Source: Fibrobacterota bacterium
GTDB lineage: Bacteria > Fibrobacterota > Chitinivibrionia > Chitinivibrionales > Chitinispirillaceae
Assembly: GCA_023459055.1 (NCBI GenBank)
Contig: JAEWVR010000017.1
Location: forward strand, 1-64,000
Reading direction: 5' to 3'
Length of the DNA stretch: 64,000 bases
Below are positions 1 through 7,696 of this stretch, piece by piece. The notes beneath the pieces were generated by a model, which saw nothing but the letters and a program-made list of their open reading frames with translations, was not told where the DNA came from and did no database searches. Each line of letters starts with the position of its first letter. Within the stretch, counting starts at the first letter, position 1. A program made the position numbers and the translations under genes.

Positions 1-1
1 T

Positions 2-40
2 AAGCACTCTGGTTTACTTTAAGTAGCAGAGTGCTTTTTT
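2..40 (+). terminator. Intrinsic terminator at left edge
   Basis: A perfect 10-bp inverted repeat (AAGCACTCTG at 2-11, CAGAGTGCTT at 27-36) with a 15-nt loop is followed by a T run. It probably ends a plus-strand gene lying left of the window. The stem ends in AAG/CTT, so it could also serve the minus strand weakly. Confidence 0.75.
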
Positions 41-383
41 ATGCGAGACAGTTTACCCTGATTTTATGTTAGAATATGGATGGGAATAATTCGATAATTT
101 AGACTGGTTTAATTTGAGAATCTACACCTTGACAATACCAATCTCACGCTTCCTGCTATCTTAACATTCTATCAATTTTAATCTTCAGTACTTTACTCTT
201 CAATTACTTTTTCTTTTTACTTTTAAGACTTTCTTTATACTAGCACTATTCTAAAAGGTCCACTATTAGAAACGGCTCCCAAGATCAGTTTTCCGAAAGG
301 TACACTATTAATATATCTCGAATATGTACCCTATATATATAGATTTTGGTAGGTCCCCTATTAATGTAGCTTGTTGACGTGGT
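41..383. other. AT-rich gap, no gene seen
   Basis: This stretch lies between the left terminator and the small ribbon-helix-helix gene. It is very AT-rich, has no convincing reading frame with a ribosome binding site on either strand, and no clear hairpin or repeat was found. Confidence 0.5.
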
Positions 384-599
384 TTAGTCATTAGAAGCCT
401 TCTTGCCATTCTCCCGTAACCAATCACGATACATTTGATATTCGCTTTTTGGGGCAGGTTCCCATTGCGCTAATACATTTTGTATGGTCATGTTGATTGC
501 TGTTGTTACAGTGATACCACGTTCCTTACAAAATTCTTTTAGATTGTCATAGTTTTGTGACCATACCCGGACATTAATTCTTTTTTGTTCCTGTTCCAT
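384..599 (-). CDS. Small ribbon-helix-helix-like DNA-binding protein
   Basis: A 71-residue protein. The N-terminal half has the short strand (KRINVRVWSQNYDNLKEF) followed by two predicted helices (CKERGITVTTAINMTIQNVL), which fits plasmid-type ribbon-helix-helix repressors or antitoxins. The C-terminal tail is polar (WLRENGKKASND). A G-rich ribosome binding site lies about 8 nt before the ATG. An 11-bp perfect inverted repeat lies 39-75 bp upstream, as expected for an autoregulator operator. No toxin gene is next to it, since the downstream stretch is empty. A copy-number or partition regulator of the integrated element is plausible. The fold is inferred from pattern only. Confidence 0.6.
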   Translation of the reverse strand: MEQEQKRINVRVWSQNYDNLKEFCKERGITVTTAINMTIQNVLAQWEPAPKSEYQMYRDWLRENGKKASND

Positions 600-637
600 A
601 AGGTTTTCCCCCTTGTTAAAGAATAAATTGATTTTCG

Positions 638-674
638 ATTTCTGTATATAGTAATTTATTATTTATACAGAAAT
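638..674. promoter_or_regulatory. Candidate operator, 11-bp inverted repeat
   Basis: ATTTCTGTATA (638-648) is perfectly inverted as TATACAGAAAT (664-674) across 15 bp. It lies directly upstream of the minus-strand ribbon-helix-helix gene, where an autorepressor would bind. No strong sigma-70 hexamers can be named with certainty. Confidence 0.5.
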
Positions 675-783
675 ATCGTGTACAAAATACAGTGGTTTGA
701 AGCAGGTGCAACCACAATAGAAAGTATTGCTACAAAGAATAGTGGTATCAGACATATTACACCACAAGATATAGGCATTGTAA

Positions 784-968
784 GGGGGGGGCGCTGAAAT
801 ACCCCCCTCCACCCTGTAAGAATAATCGGGAATCCGGTATTAAGGTATATTAATGTGTCTTTGGTACCTTGGTTTCATCTTTTTTACAACGATTCCATAG
901 GGTAAACACATTTGTATCTTATTGATTTAAAAGGGGGTATAACATACTTTTTAAACAAAGGGGGGTAT
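784..968. repeat. G-run repeats in element intergenic region
   Basis: A run of eight G (784-791) faces a run of six C (802-807), giving a possible hairpin. Two near-identical words, AAAGGGGGTAT (930-940) and AAAGGGGGGTAT (957-968), follow 27 bp apart. Iteron-like or protein-binding roles are possible but unproven. No gene was found in 675-1137. Confidence 0.4.
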
Positions 969-1010
969 CTGTAAATTTACAATAAGGGTAATAAAACGAC
1001 AAAAAATATA

Positions 1011-1054
1011 TTTCGAAATAATATCAAACTTTCAGGTTTTCATTGGTATATTAT
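1011..1054. repeat. res-like repeat, copy 1
   Basis: A 44-bp copy of a direct repeat shared with 1097-1141. It starts TTTCGAAATAATATCAAAC and ends TTGGTATATTAT. The ends form an imperfect dyad (AATAATATCAA facing TTGGTATATTAT), the layout of a serine-resolvase binding subsite. It lies just downstream of the resolvase gene. Confidence 0.6.
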
Positions 1055-1096
1055 AGGGTTTTTGAACAAGTTGTCAATTTACTGTTGTAAAAAAAA

Positions 1097-1141
1097 TTTT
1101 GAAATAATACCAAACTTATTAAACCTTGATTGGTATATTAT
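1097..1141. repeat. res-like repeat, copy 2
   Basis: A 45-bp second copy starting TTTTGAAATAATACCAAAC and ending TTGGTATATTAT, with an 86-bp start-to-start distance from copy 1. It overlaps the last codon and stop codon of the resolvase gene (1138-1143). The outer arms are conserved while the centre diverges, as expected if the arms are protein contacts. Confidence 0.6.
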
Positions 1142-1695
1142 GCGACTTTATTAACTACTTGACGGTAGAAGGTAGGTTTACTACAGCCAATCTGTTTACA
1201 TATATCATCGATAGTGACCGATTTACTGTCATATAAAGCCCGTGCTGTCTTGATCTGTTTTGCGGACAGTACTGAAGGTCTACCACCCACTCTGCCCCTT
1301 GCCCTTGCTGCGACAAGTCCTGCTGTTGTACGTTCCCGAATCAAGGTGCGTTCATAGTCAGCCAACACACAAAGCATGTTTAACATAAGCATTCCCGAAG
1401 CCGTAGAAGTATCAATATTATCTTTTATTGAAAAAATTTGAATACTACGTTCTGTCAAATCAGTAATAATACTTATCAGGTCTTTTAACGACCTACCGAT
1501 TCTATCAAGTTTATATACAATCAGTGTATCACCTGACCGAAGGTTTTCTAACGCCTGTTTAAGACCTTGCCTGTCTGTTTTGGCTCCGCTTGCCATGTCT
1601 GTATATATTTTGTCGCTATTGGCTTGTTTAAGGGCGTCCAATTGAAGGTCAAGGTTTTGGTCTGCCGTACTCACTCTCGCATACCCTATTTTCAT
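1138..1695 (-). CDS. Serine recombinase (resolvase/invertase family)
   Basis: A 185-residue small serine recombinase. It has the catalytic N-terminus KIGYARVSTADQ with the nucleophile at Ser9, the arginine-bearing segment YKLDRIGRSLKDL, the long dimer helix ending RERTTAGLVAARARGRVGGR, and a C-terminal helix-turn-helix (TIDDICKQIGCSKPTFYRQV). This is the normal length and order for Tn3-type resolvases and Hin-type invertases. The ATG at 1695 is preferred because AAAGGGG lies about 5 nt upstream; an in-frame GTG exists two codons earlier. Two 44-45 bp repeats at its 3' end may be its sites. It probably resolves dimers of, or inverts DNA in, the integrated element. Confidence 0.92.
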   Translation of the reverse strand: MKIGYARVSTADQNLDLQLDALKQANSDKIYTDMASGAKTDRQGLKQALENLRSGDTLIVYKLDRIGRSLKDLISIITDLTERSIQIFSIKDNIDTSTASGMLMLNMLCVLADYERTLIRERTTAGLVAARARGRVGGRPSVLSAKQIKTARALYDSKSVTIDDICKQIGCSKPTFYRQVVNKVA

Positions 1696-1844
1696 AAACA
1701 CCCCTTTATGTCACTTTGATTTTGATATGAGTTTCTTAACTATTATTGTAACAAAAATTGGTAGAAAAGTCAAATATTCTTTTTATTATCTGTCAGTAAA
1801 GAAAAGTATTGTTTATGATACAAGTCTTAATAGGCAAGAAACGT

Positions 1845-2135
1845 TTAACCAAAAGTTTCATTGAATGATATTATGTCTCCCGACAAAAATCCGATAGAAC
1901 CGTTTCTATTAATAATTGGTCGATCAACATATTCAACTACAAAATAATTTACAAATGTAGAAAAAGCAGTATAGGCTTCGGGTGAAAAATATAAAGCAAT
2001 GTCTCCGCTAACTGTAACTTCCGAAAGTATCATAGAACCATTTTGGCAGCCATTAGCAAGACAACTGTTAGAATATTCCGTAATAATTCTGTCACGCTCC
2101 AAGGTAGTAACCGTTATTTTTACCCAGTCAGGCAT
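1845..2135 (-). CDS. Hypothetical 96-residue protein
   Basis: Not recognised. It is a soluble protein with no signal peptide or membrane segment. Alternating hydrophobic residues (VKITVTTLERDRIITEY, VSGDIALYFS) suggest a mostly beta fold. It starts 14 bp after the nuclease-like gene stops, on the same strand, so it is probably the third gene of the same operon. The preceding TTAAGAGAAAGGATTC contains a good AAAGGA ribosome binding site. Confidence 0.6.
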   Translation of the reverse strand: MPDWVKITVTTLERDRIITEYSNSCLANGCQNGSMILSEVTVSGDIALYFSPEAYTAFSTFVNYFVVEYVDRPIINRNGSIGFLSGDIISFNETFG

Positions 2136-2149
2136 AAGAATCCTTTCTC

Positions 2150-2650
2150 TTAATTGGTCGATCGTTTATACCTATCACCAACTTGGTATGTTAAATTAGT
2201 TTTATCCATCCACCCAATCTCCCAATTGTCTGATCCTGAATAAAATTTAAGTTTTATATAGTTCCTTGTAGGTAAATATGAAATCAACGCTCCAAATGAA
2301 TAAGCGTAATGTGGGCTATCTACTAAATCAATTATCTTTCTTTCATCCCAATCATTTGAATAGTTTTTTTTTGCTTCTATAACAATAAGGTTATTATTTT
2401 TTCCACTTCTTCTTTGGTGTACTATAATATCGGGGCGTATAGATTTACCATTTGATATTTTTTTTTCATCTTCTAAATACTTATCATATTCAATATCAAC
2501 ATGTCCAAATGAAACACCTCTATCAATTAGTAATCTTTCTAAATGATTCGCTAATTGGTGATTTATCGCTTCTTCTTTAGTAGCGTTTTCGATTAAGTCA
2601 CTATCATAATTAATTAGCAATCTGACTGCATCAATAACTATATCTCTCAT
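2150..2650 (-). CDS. PD-(D/E)XK-like nuclease domain protein
   Basis: A 166-residue protein. The central segment SIRPDIIVHQR followed by LIVIEAKK matches the D-x(n)-E-x-K active site of restriction-endonuclease-like folds, with an Asp in RPD about 20 residues before EAK. The N-terminal part is helical (EEAINHQLANHLERLLIDRG), as in small type II-like or Vsr-like proteins. The start codon overlaps the stop of the upstream membrane protein gene by 4 bp (ATGA), so the two are translationally coupled. DNA cleavage is the family expectation; targets are unknown. A non-cleaving member of the fold cannot be excluded. Confidence 0.65.
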   Translation of the reverse strand: MRDIVIDAVRLLINYDSDLIENATKEEAINHQLANHLERLLIDRGVSFGHVDIEYDKYLEDEKKISNGKSIRPDIIVHQRRSGKNNNLIVIEAKKNYSNDWDERKIIDLVDSPHYAYSFGALISYLPTRNYIKLKFYSGSDNWEIGWMDKTNLTYQVGDRYKRSTN

Positions 2651-3213
2651 ATTTCAACAGTATCAAGACCAAGGGTTTTTAAAATTTCTTCTTTTTGACT
2701 TATTGGTTGTCTCGGTATATCTCTTTTGTAAAGTTCATTGTCAATGTATTCTATAAGCTGTCTCGCACGAAATTTAGATAGACTTTTTGTATCACTACGT
2801 AGATATAATACTCCAAAGTAACACGTACCTTCAATTGTTGAACAGCACTTTTCAAGATTATCTCTAAATGTAGCTTCTTTAATTTCATCAGGGTTCTCAT
2901 ATAAAACATTTAGGTGTAAATCAGTATCACTTTTAAATTTTTTTGTATCCTTAATCTCACTATACATTTCAAAAAATGAATCCACAAATTCTTTTGCTGT
3001 AGAAGCAAAAACTTTATCAGCAAATAAATTATTGGCTTTCATCATTCCTGCAACTGAATTTGTATATAGCTTTCTAAAAAAGACCTTTTTCATAAGGGTT
3101 TGTATCAGCACTATAGATAATACACTAATAACTAACCCAACAAAACCATGCTCAAGATTAATGTAAATGATTGATCCTATAATTATACTGATAATCCATA
3201 GAATAATTTTCAT
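2647..3213 (-). CDS. Two-helix membrane protein, hypothetical
   Basis: A 188-residue protein with two hydrophobic segments at residues 1-18 and 25-42, separated by a short loop, then a cytosolic domain of about 140 residues rich in Lys, Glu and Phe. No known family was recognised. GAAGGGA lies about 7 nt before the ATG at 3213. Its stop overlaps the start of the nuclease-like gene. The order of membrane protein, nuclease-like protein and small protein in a mobile element resembles defence modules, but no direct functional evidence exists. Two TGACACA words (about 3318-3335) upstream may be regulatory. Confidence 0.6.
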   Translation of the reverse strand: MKIILWIISIIIGSIIYINLEHGFVGLVISVLSIVLIQTLMKKVFFRKLYTNSVAGMMKANNLFADKVFASTAKEFVDSFFEMYSEIKDTKKFKSDTDLHLNVLYENPDEIKEATFRDNLEKCCSTIEGTCYFGVLYLRSDTKSLSKFRARQLIEYIDNELYKRDIPRQPISQKEEILKTLGLDTVEI

Positions 3214-3451
3214 TTAATCATCCCTTCATTTAACTAATGATAAACTATAATTAATAGAATATATATGTATGTAAATTGAATTTAAAGCATAAATAAGCAA
3301 ATTTAATTTTCATTTTACTGACACACTTTGACACATATTACTTGTTGAATAATAGCTAAAATGCTAATAATAGGGGGTAAATCAAATGAAAGATAAAGGG
3401 TATAATTTTTGTAATACTTTAATATATAATAAATTAAGATTTGTTAGAATA

Positions 3452-3498
3452 ACGAACTGAAAATCCGTGTGTCCGCAGTTCGATTCTGCGAGGCGGCA
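3452..3498 (+). pseudogene. tRNA-Phe(GAA) 3' fragment, integration att site
   Basis: From the anticodon arm onward the tRNA is complete: anticodon loop CTGAAAA (3457-3463) with GAA for Phe, a 5-nt variable loop, a perfect T stem CGCAG/CTGCG (3474-3478, 3486-3490) around TTCGATT, the acceptor 3' strand AGGCGGC and discriminator A3498. There is no D arm or 5' acceptor strand upstream. The anticodon stem has one A-C mismatch (3455/3465), suggesting that identity with the original gene begins near the anticodon loop. The natural terminator follows. This is the duplicate att core left by integration. Confidence 0.8.
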
Positions 3499-3509
3499 AT
3501 TACTATAAG

Positions 3510-3538
3510 GCTTCAGTGTAACAACTGAAGCTTTTTTT
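3510..3538 (+). terminator. Terminator behind the tRNA-Phe fragment
   Basis: A 7-bp stem GCTTCAG (3510-3516) and CTGAAGC (3525-3531) with an 8-nt loop is followed by seven T. It is probably the original terminator of the tRNA-Phe gene, now supplied by host DNA. It abuts the stop codon of the convergent mnmD gene. Confidence 0.75.
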
Positions 3539-4229
3539 ATTTCCATCCGCACAAGGATTCTTTTTTTCCACCGCATCCTGGCATTGTCGAAATAGTAAAA
3601 CCTGCATTTTGTAATCCCCGTTTAACAATTCCGGCAACAGTGTACGTGGCAAAAGTACCATTGGCAGAGGTTTTAGTGCCTATTGCATTAAGGAGTTCCT
3701 GTCGCCATATCAGCGGATTTTTTTTTGGTCCATGCCCATCCAGAAACCATGCACAGCAAGGTCTATCAAGTTCTGTTACCATTTCAAGTGCCTCTCCGAT
3801 ACGCAGTCTGAGTTCAAGAGAGCAGGAACCTGTTTCGATTGTACAGAAATACCATCCGTTACCATTAATATGAAGACTCTCGTAATGACTGGTCAGAAGG
3901 GTTATGAGTTCAGCATGTGTATCGCTAAAACAATTAAGGATCTCTCGAATTCGCTTTAGTGAGAGGGGGTGCAGTTCGACGGAATTCCAGATTATTCGCT
4001 TGTTTGTAATTGCATTATCCTTAAGGTAGTCGAGAAATGCAAGGAGCATTCTGCCACTTCCAAAACCGGTTTCCCCGATAATCAGTGTATCTTGAACAGC
4101 CAGTTTTTCGATTATTTTTGCCCCTCTGAAAAAAACCTGCTTTGCCTCGTGTATTGCATTAACAACGTCAAAGTAACGGTCTTCATAATGTTCGTTTACG
4201 AGTATGGATGGTATAAGCATATCGGGCAT
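3537..4229 (-). CDS. mnmD: tRNA 5-methylaminomethyl-2-thiouridine methyltransferase MnmD
   Basis: A 230-residue protein matching the methyltransferase half of MnmC (Methyltransf_30). It transfers a methyl group from SAM to 5-aminomethyl uridine at the wobble position of tRNAs. The SAM-binding loop GETGFGSG is at residues 52-59, the family signature DGHGPKKNPLIW at about 164-175, and the C-terminal block ATYTVAGIVKRGLQNAGF is typical. The FAD oxidase half of MnmC is absent, so this is the stand-alone MnmD form. It is convergent with the tRNA-Phe fragment and is the first host gene after the integrated element. The start at 4229 has only a weak AGGA; the Met three codons later is an alternative. 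Confidence 0.88.
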   Translation of the reverse strand: MPDMLIPSILVNEHYEDRYFDVVNAIHEAKQVFFRGAKIIEKLAVQDTLIIGETGFGSGRMLLAFLDYLKDNAITNKRIIWNSVELHPLSLKRIREILNCFSDTHAELITLLTSHYESLHINGNGWYFCTIETGSCSLELRLRIGEALEMVTELDRPCCAWFLDGHGPKKNPLIWRQELLNAIGTKTSANGTFATYTVAGIVKRGLQNAGFTISTMPGCGGKKESLCGWK

Positions 4230-4677
4230 ATGTCCTGTATTGTTTGAATTAGAAAAAGATTGTTTAATTCAGTATTATCCTAAAAGCCGCTGCTGCATAA
4301 GGTGCAGAATTGTAATCTGTTGAACAATTACAAATTGCTTTCTGTTGCCATCAGGCTCCTTCATGAATAGTATTCCGGTATTGCGTACTGTCTTCAATTC
4401 CATTTCCGTATACTAAAACCATTAACATATGAATATCATACAATTCAGTATAGTGGTCAACTGCGCCAAATAGGTTTAAGGGAAGGTAATCTACCGAAGT
4501 GTGTATCACATTAATTTTTAAAAAAATATGGAATTGATTAAAAACATACCCGATTAAAGTTATAAAAATCTGAACGGATTTTACAAAATAGAAATGTTAA
4601 AGCAGCATTTTCGATTGTATCATTATATAGGGATTCTTTAAAAACCATGGTCTATGGTTAATAGTTGGGGGGGAGTT
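4230..4677. other. Intergenic, no gene seen
   Basis: This region lies between divergent mnmD and the next plus-strand gene. A small inverted repeat (TTGTAAT and ATTACAA around 4310-4333) is present, without a T tract. No convincing coding frame was found. Promoters for both neighbours must lie here but no clear hexamers were identified. Confidence 0.4.
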
Positions 4678-5409
4678 ATGAAATTGAATTTAAGATATGT
4701 ATTCATGCTTTTCATTCTGACTGTTGCAAGTATATGGTCACAGGAACAGATTGGGCAAGAGCAGATCATTTATAAGGTGACTTCTGTACAACCGATTACT
4801 ATAACCTGTACTGATTCGCGTAATGTAAACATGTCAACGGACAGGCATGTTGATATCTGGGAAGAGCAAGCTGCTACTAAAATTCCCAATGAACGAACCC
4901 GTTTCGCAGCGCTCGAAATACCAGAAAACAGATCAGAGTCAGGAATTTCACCGGTGATGTTTGCTGCGGTGAATGAACAACGACCTAATAAATTTACAGT
5001 GTGGGAACCACAGGATCTGTTTAATGAGAGCATCTATTTCTACAATGGTGTTATTGACAAAGTTGAGGTTTCACGGTCAGGCAGTGATGGAATGTTCGTA
5101 CTTGTTAAGGCAAGTGGCGGTGATTGGTTTGACAAATGGGAGGCAGCCGTTGCGTTGTTTTTAGGTTCCTCCGGTGGTACACCAAAGTGGTTATATGCAA
5201 AATACGAATACAGCCAGGATGATGCCAGGTGCATGGGAAGAAAGATGCAATGCTCACTTAACGAAAGCGGGAGTTTGCTGATTACGACAATTGATGTCTG
5301 CACGGAAAGAAGGATCGGGGTGGATCTGATTGAACTGAAAGAACTCCTTAATGATCCTGCAAAACGGCTGTTTGATACACAATTTTACAGTTATCGGCTT
5401 TACAGGTAA
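4678..5409 (+). CDS. Hypothetical exported protein
   Basis: A 243-residue protein with a good signal peptide (MKLNLRYVFMLFILTVASIWS, cleavage near SQE). The ATG at 4678 is chosen because a strong GGGGGGGAG lies 5 nt upstream; an in-frame ATG 8 codons earlier lacks one. The mature part is polar with several Trp and Cys residues and no recognised domain. A segment KASGGDWFDKWEAAVALFLG and a later one DDARCMGRKMQCSLNESG suggest a compact beta-rich domain. It is convergent with the glycosyltransferase gene. Function unknown. Confidence 0.65.
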   Translation: MKLNLRYVFMLFILTVASIWSQEQIGQEQIIYKVTSVQPITITCTDSRNVNMSTDRHVDIWEEQAATKIPNERTRFAALEIPENRSESGISPVMFAAVNEQRPNKFTVWEPQDLFNESIYFYNGVIDKVEVSRSGSDGMFVLVKASGGDWFDKWEAAVALFLGSSGGTPKWLYAKYEYSQDDARCMGRKMQCSLNESGSLLITTIDVCTERRIGVDLIELKELLNDPAKRLFDTQFYSYRLYR

Positions 5410-5462
5410 CTATTTTCGCAGCTGAGCTATTTAACAGGTTTGCCAGTGATAAAAATGCCTTC

Positions 5463-6425
5463 TTATAGTGACTGAGATTTGCCTGTTTTCTGTGGTTCAT
5501 CTGTAGTAAATGCCTTTCTGATTGTAAACTGCGGCTTTTTATTCTGGCTCAGGAACATTCGACCAAGATACTCCCCTACCATGCCGATTGCAATAAGCTG
5601 GATTCCTGTAAATACTGAAAATATGATTAAAATCAGTGAGTAGCCGGGCGGAAGTGACGAGCTGAAGAATTTTTCGAAAACAACCTCGATTCCAATTATA
5701 AATCCAAAAAAGGCAAAGATAAAACCAAGCAGCGCTGAGATTCTTAGCGGTAATACAGAAAAGTTGGTAAACATATTTAACCACAGAGAGATCAGTTTTT
5801 TTAAGGTGTATCCAGATTTACCGTTTTTCCGTGCATGATGCTCCAATTTGATTTTACCGATTGATCCGGTAGTGTTGAGAATGATTCCATCAATGTAGGG
5901 ATACGGTGATGTGTACCTGATTACCTCATTGACAAGAAATCTGTTCATGATTTTGAAACTTGACAAATACAAGTCTCTGGGTTTTTTCAACATGACATTT
6001 GCAAATTTATCATTAATCCAGCTACCAAGGTTTCTGAAAAGTGAGTGATGCTTCTCATCATAATAGGAGTAGACAACATCGTAGTTACTGTCTTTTGCAA
6101 AGTCTACCAGTTTCACAACCTCACTGACAGGATTCTGAAAGTCATCATCCATAATGACCACCCAATCTCCGGTTGACTGGTTCAATCCGGCCATCACAGC
6201 ATTATGTTCGCCAACATTTTTTGCCAGGCTATAGAACTTTACAATATCGGGATATTTTTTAAAAAGTGATATTCCGACTGCTTCGGAATTGTCAGGAGAA
6301 AAGTCACATACGAGTAGTATCTCAAGTTTATATTTGTCGGACAATGACATTATCAGTGTATCTGTTAATGCACCAATACTTTTTTCACCCCTGTATACTG
6401 GTATTACAATTGAAAGTGTTAACAT
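5463..6425 (-). CDS. Family 2 glycosyltransferase, DPM1/GtrB-like
   Basis: A 320-residue inverting GT-A enzyme. It begins LSIVIPVYRGE, carries the metal-binding DDD at residues 93-95 (VVIMDDDFQNP), and ends with two hydrophobic helices (about 225-250 and 262-285) and the GEYLGRMF segment typical of polyprenyl-phosphate sugar transferases. By family it transfers a nucleotide sugar to a lipid phosphate at the inner membrane. The start overlaps the aminotransferase stop by 7 bp, so they form one operon. The sugar is probably the amino sugar made by the neighbouring enzymes, which is inference. Confidence 0.88.
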   Translation of the reverse strand: MLTLSIVIPVYRGEKSIGALTDTLIMSLSDKYKLEILLVCDFSPDNSEAVGISLFKKYPDIVKFYSLAKNVGEHNAVMAGLNQSTGDWVVIMDDDFQNPVSEVVKLVDFAKDSNYDVVYSYYDEKHHSLFRNLGSWINDKFANVMLKKPRDLYLSSFKIMNRFLVNEVIRYTSPYPYIDGIILNTTGSIGKIKLEHHARKNGKSGYTLKKLISLWLNMFTNFSVLPLRISALLGFIFAFFGFIIGIEVVFEKFFSSSLPPGYSLILIIFSVFTGIQLIAIGMVGEYLGRMFLSQNKKPQFTIRKAFTTDEPQKTGKSQSL

Positions 6426-7522
6426 GTTATCCTACTTTCAAAAGAATTTACAATGGAAATAATGTAATCTACATCGCTGTCACTGAGTTCAGGGTAGAGC
6501 GGGAGACTCAAAATCGTATCTGCAAAGTCGACCGCATTTGTAAATCGTTCATGTAACATATATGGAAATGCTTTCTGGCGATGGACAGGAACCGGATAAT
6601 GAATCAATGTCTGGATACCATTTTCAGCAAGGTATTTTGAAAGCAGATCACGCTGGTTATGGCGAATAATAAAAAGGTGATAATTGTGATAATTGTATGA
6701 TTCCTGTTTAAGGCATTGAACTGATGTTAATCTGTTTCGGTATTGTAAAGCGATCTCGTTTCGGCGTTTATTCCAGCTGTCAAGATGTGATAATTTGACA
6801 GAAAGAACTGCTGCCTGAATTTCATCAAGGCGGCTGTTAATTCCGTGCGAATCATGGATGTATCGGTTTTTTTGACCGTAATTACGCAGTTCGGTAATTT
6901 TTGTGTATAAATCAACATTATCAGTAACAATCGCACCTGCATCACCAAGTGCACCAAGGTTTTTCGTTGGATAAAACGAGAAAGCACTACAGTTGCCAAA
7001 GGTACCGGCTTTTTTACCATAATAAAGCGCCCCTGCAGCCTGTGCACAATCTTCAATGAGAAAAAGAGCATGTTTTTTACATAATGCCGTGATAGTATCC
7101 ATATCACAACATTGTCCATATAAGTGTACAACAACCAGGGCTTTCGTTTTCAGGGTAATTGATTGTTCGATTTTTGAAGGATCAATCAGACCTGTCGTAC
7201 TGTCAATATCCACAGGAACCGGTGTTGCCTGTGCGTTAACAATTCCGGTAATTGTCGGGTAGGCAGTAATGTCCGTAGTAATTACTTCATCACCGGGTAA
7301 TATTCCAAGTGCTAACAATGAAAGTGTAATTGCATCCGTACCTGATGCAACACCGGCACAGTAGTTATTTCCATTGTAGAATGCAAACTGTTGCTCAAAC
7401 TCGGCGAGTTTGTTACCAAGAAGATACCATCCGCTGTTAATAACATCGCTGACAGCGCATTGAATAGAAGTACCAAGACGTTCCTGCTGAAGTCTGAGGT
7501 TGGAAAAGGGGATTGATCTCAT
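6419..7522 (-). CDS. Sugar aminotransferase, DegT/DnrJ/EryC1/StrS family (FdtB/QdtB-like)
   Basis: A 367-residue PLP enzyme. The catalytic lysine is K187 in SFYPTKNLGALGDAG, the PLP ring aspartate D158 is in LIEDCAQAAGA, and the substrate loop ASGTDAI is near residue 60. Together with the upstream 3,4-ketoisomerase it should aminate the 3-keto sugar dTDP-3-keto-6-deoxyhexose to dTDP-Fuc3N or dTDP-Qui3N, with glutamate as donor. The two products cannot be told apart by eye. AAGGA lies 5 nt before the ATG at 7522. No acetyltransferase (FdtC) is adjacent, which is unusual for this pathway. Confidence 0.9.
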   Translation of the reverse strand: MRSIPFSNLRLQQERLGTSIQCAVSDVINSGWYLLGNKLAEFEQQFAFYNGNNYCAGVASGTDAITLSLLALGILPGDEVITTDITAYPTITGIVNAQATPVPVDIDSTTGLIDPSKIEQSITLKTKALVVVHLYGQCCDMDTITALCKKHALFLIEDCAQAAGALYYGKKAGTFGNCSAFSFYPTKNLGALGDAGAIVTDNVDLYTKITELRNYGQKNRYIHDSHGINSRLDEIQAAVLSVKLSHLDSWNKRRNEIALQYRNRLTSVQCLKQESYNYHNYHLFIIRHNQRDLLSKYLAENGIQTLIHYPVPVHRQKAFPYMLHERFTNAVDFADTILSLPLYPELSDSDVDYIISIVNSFESRITC

Positions 7523-7696
7523 TAATTCCTTGATATCCTGTTGATCTAAAATGCCTGCATAATTGTCAGGTTATTCTAAAAGTGTTCTTATAGATTATAT
7601 TAATAGGTTATTTTGAAAACCATAACAACCTTTAAATCAGCCCCCTGTGATTTAAGATTTTGAAAGGTAACTGATAAATGTAAGAAAAACCGGTGT

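Larger units (their letters stand above)
1..3498. mobile_element. Right part of an element integrated at tRNA-Phe
   Basis: The interval is bounded on the right by the 3' part of a tRNA-Phe gene with no 5' half, the usual sign of integration into a tRNA 3' end. Inside are a ribbon-helix-helix protein, a serine resolvase with two res-like repeats, and a three-gene operon of unknown function; all genes are on the minus strand and AT-rich. No tyrosine integrase is visible. The intact tRNA-Phe and the integrase would lie left of the window. The 3' fragment is direct observation; the extent of the element is inference. Confidence 0.65.

Noticed and set aside
3421..3498. Complete tRNA-Phe gene
   Set aside because: The 26 nt before the anticodon arm contain no D arm and no strand complementary to the acceptor 3' side.
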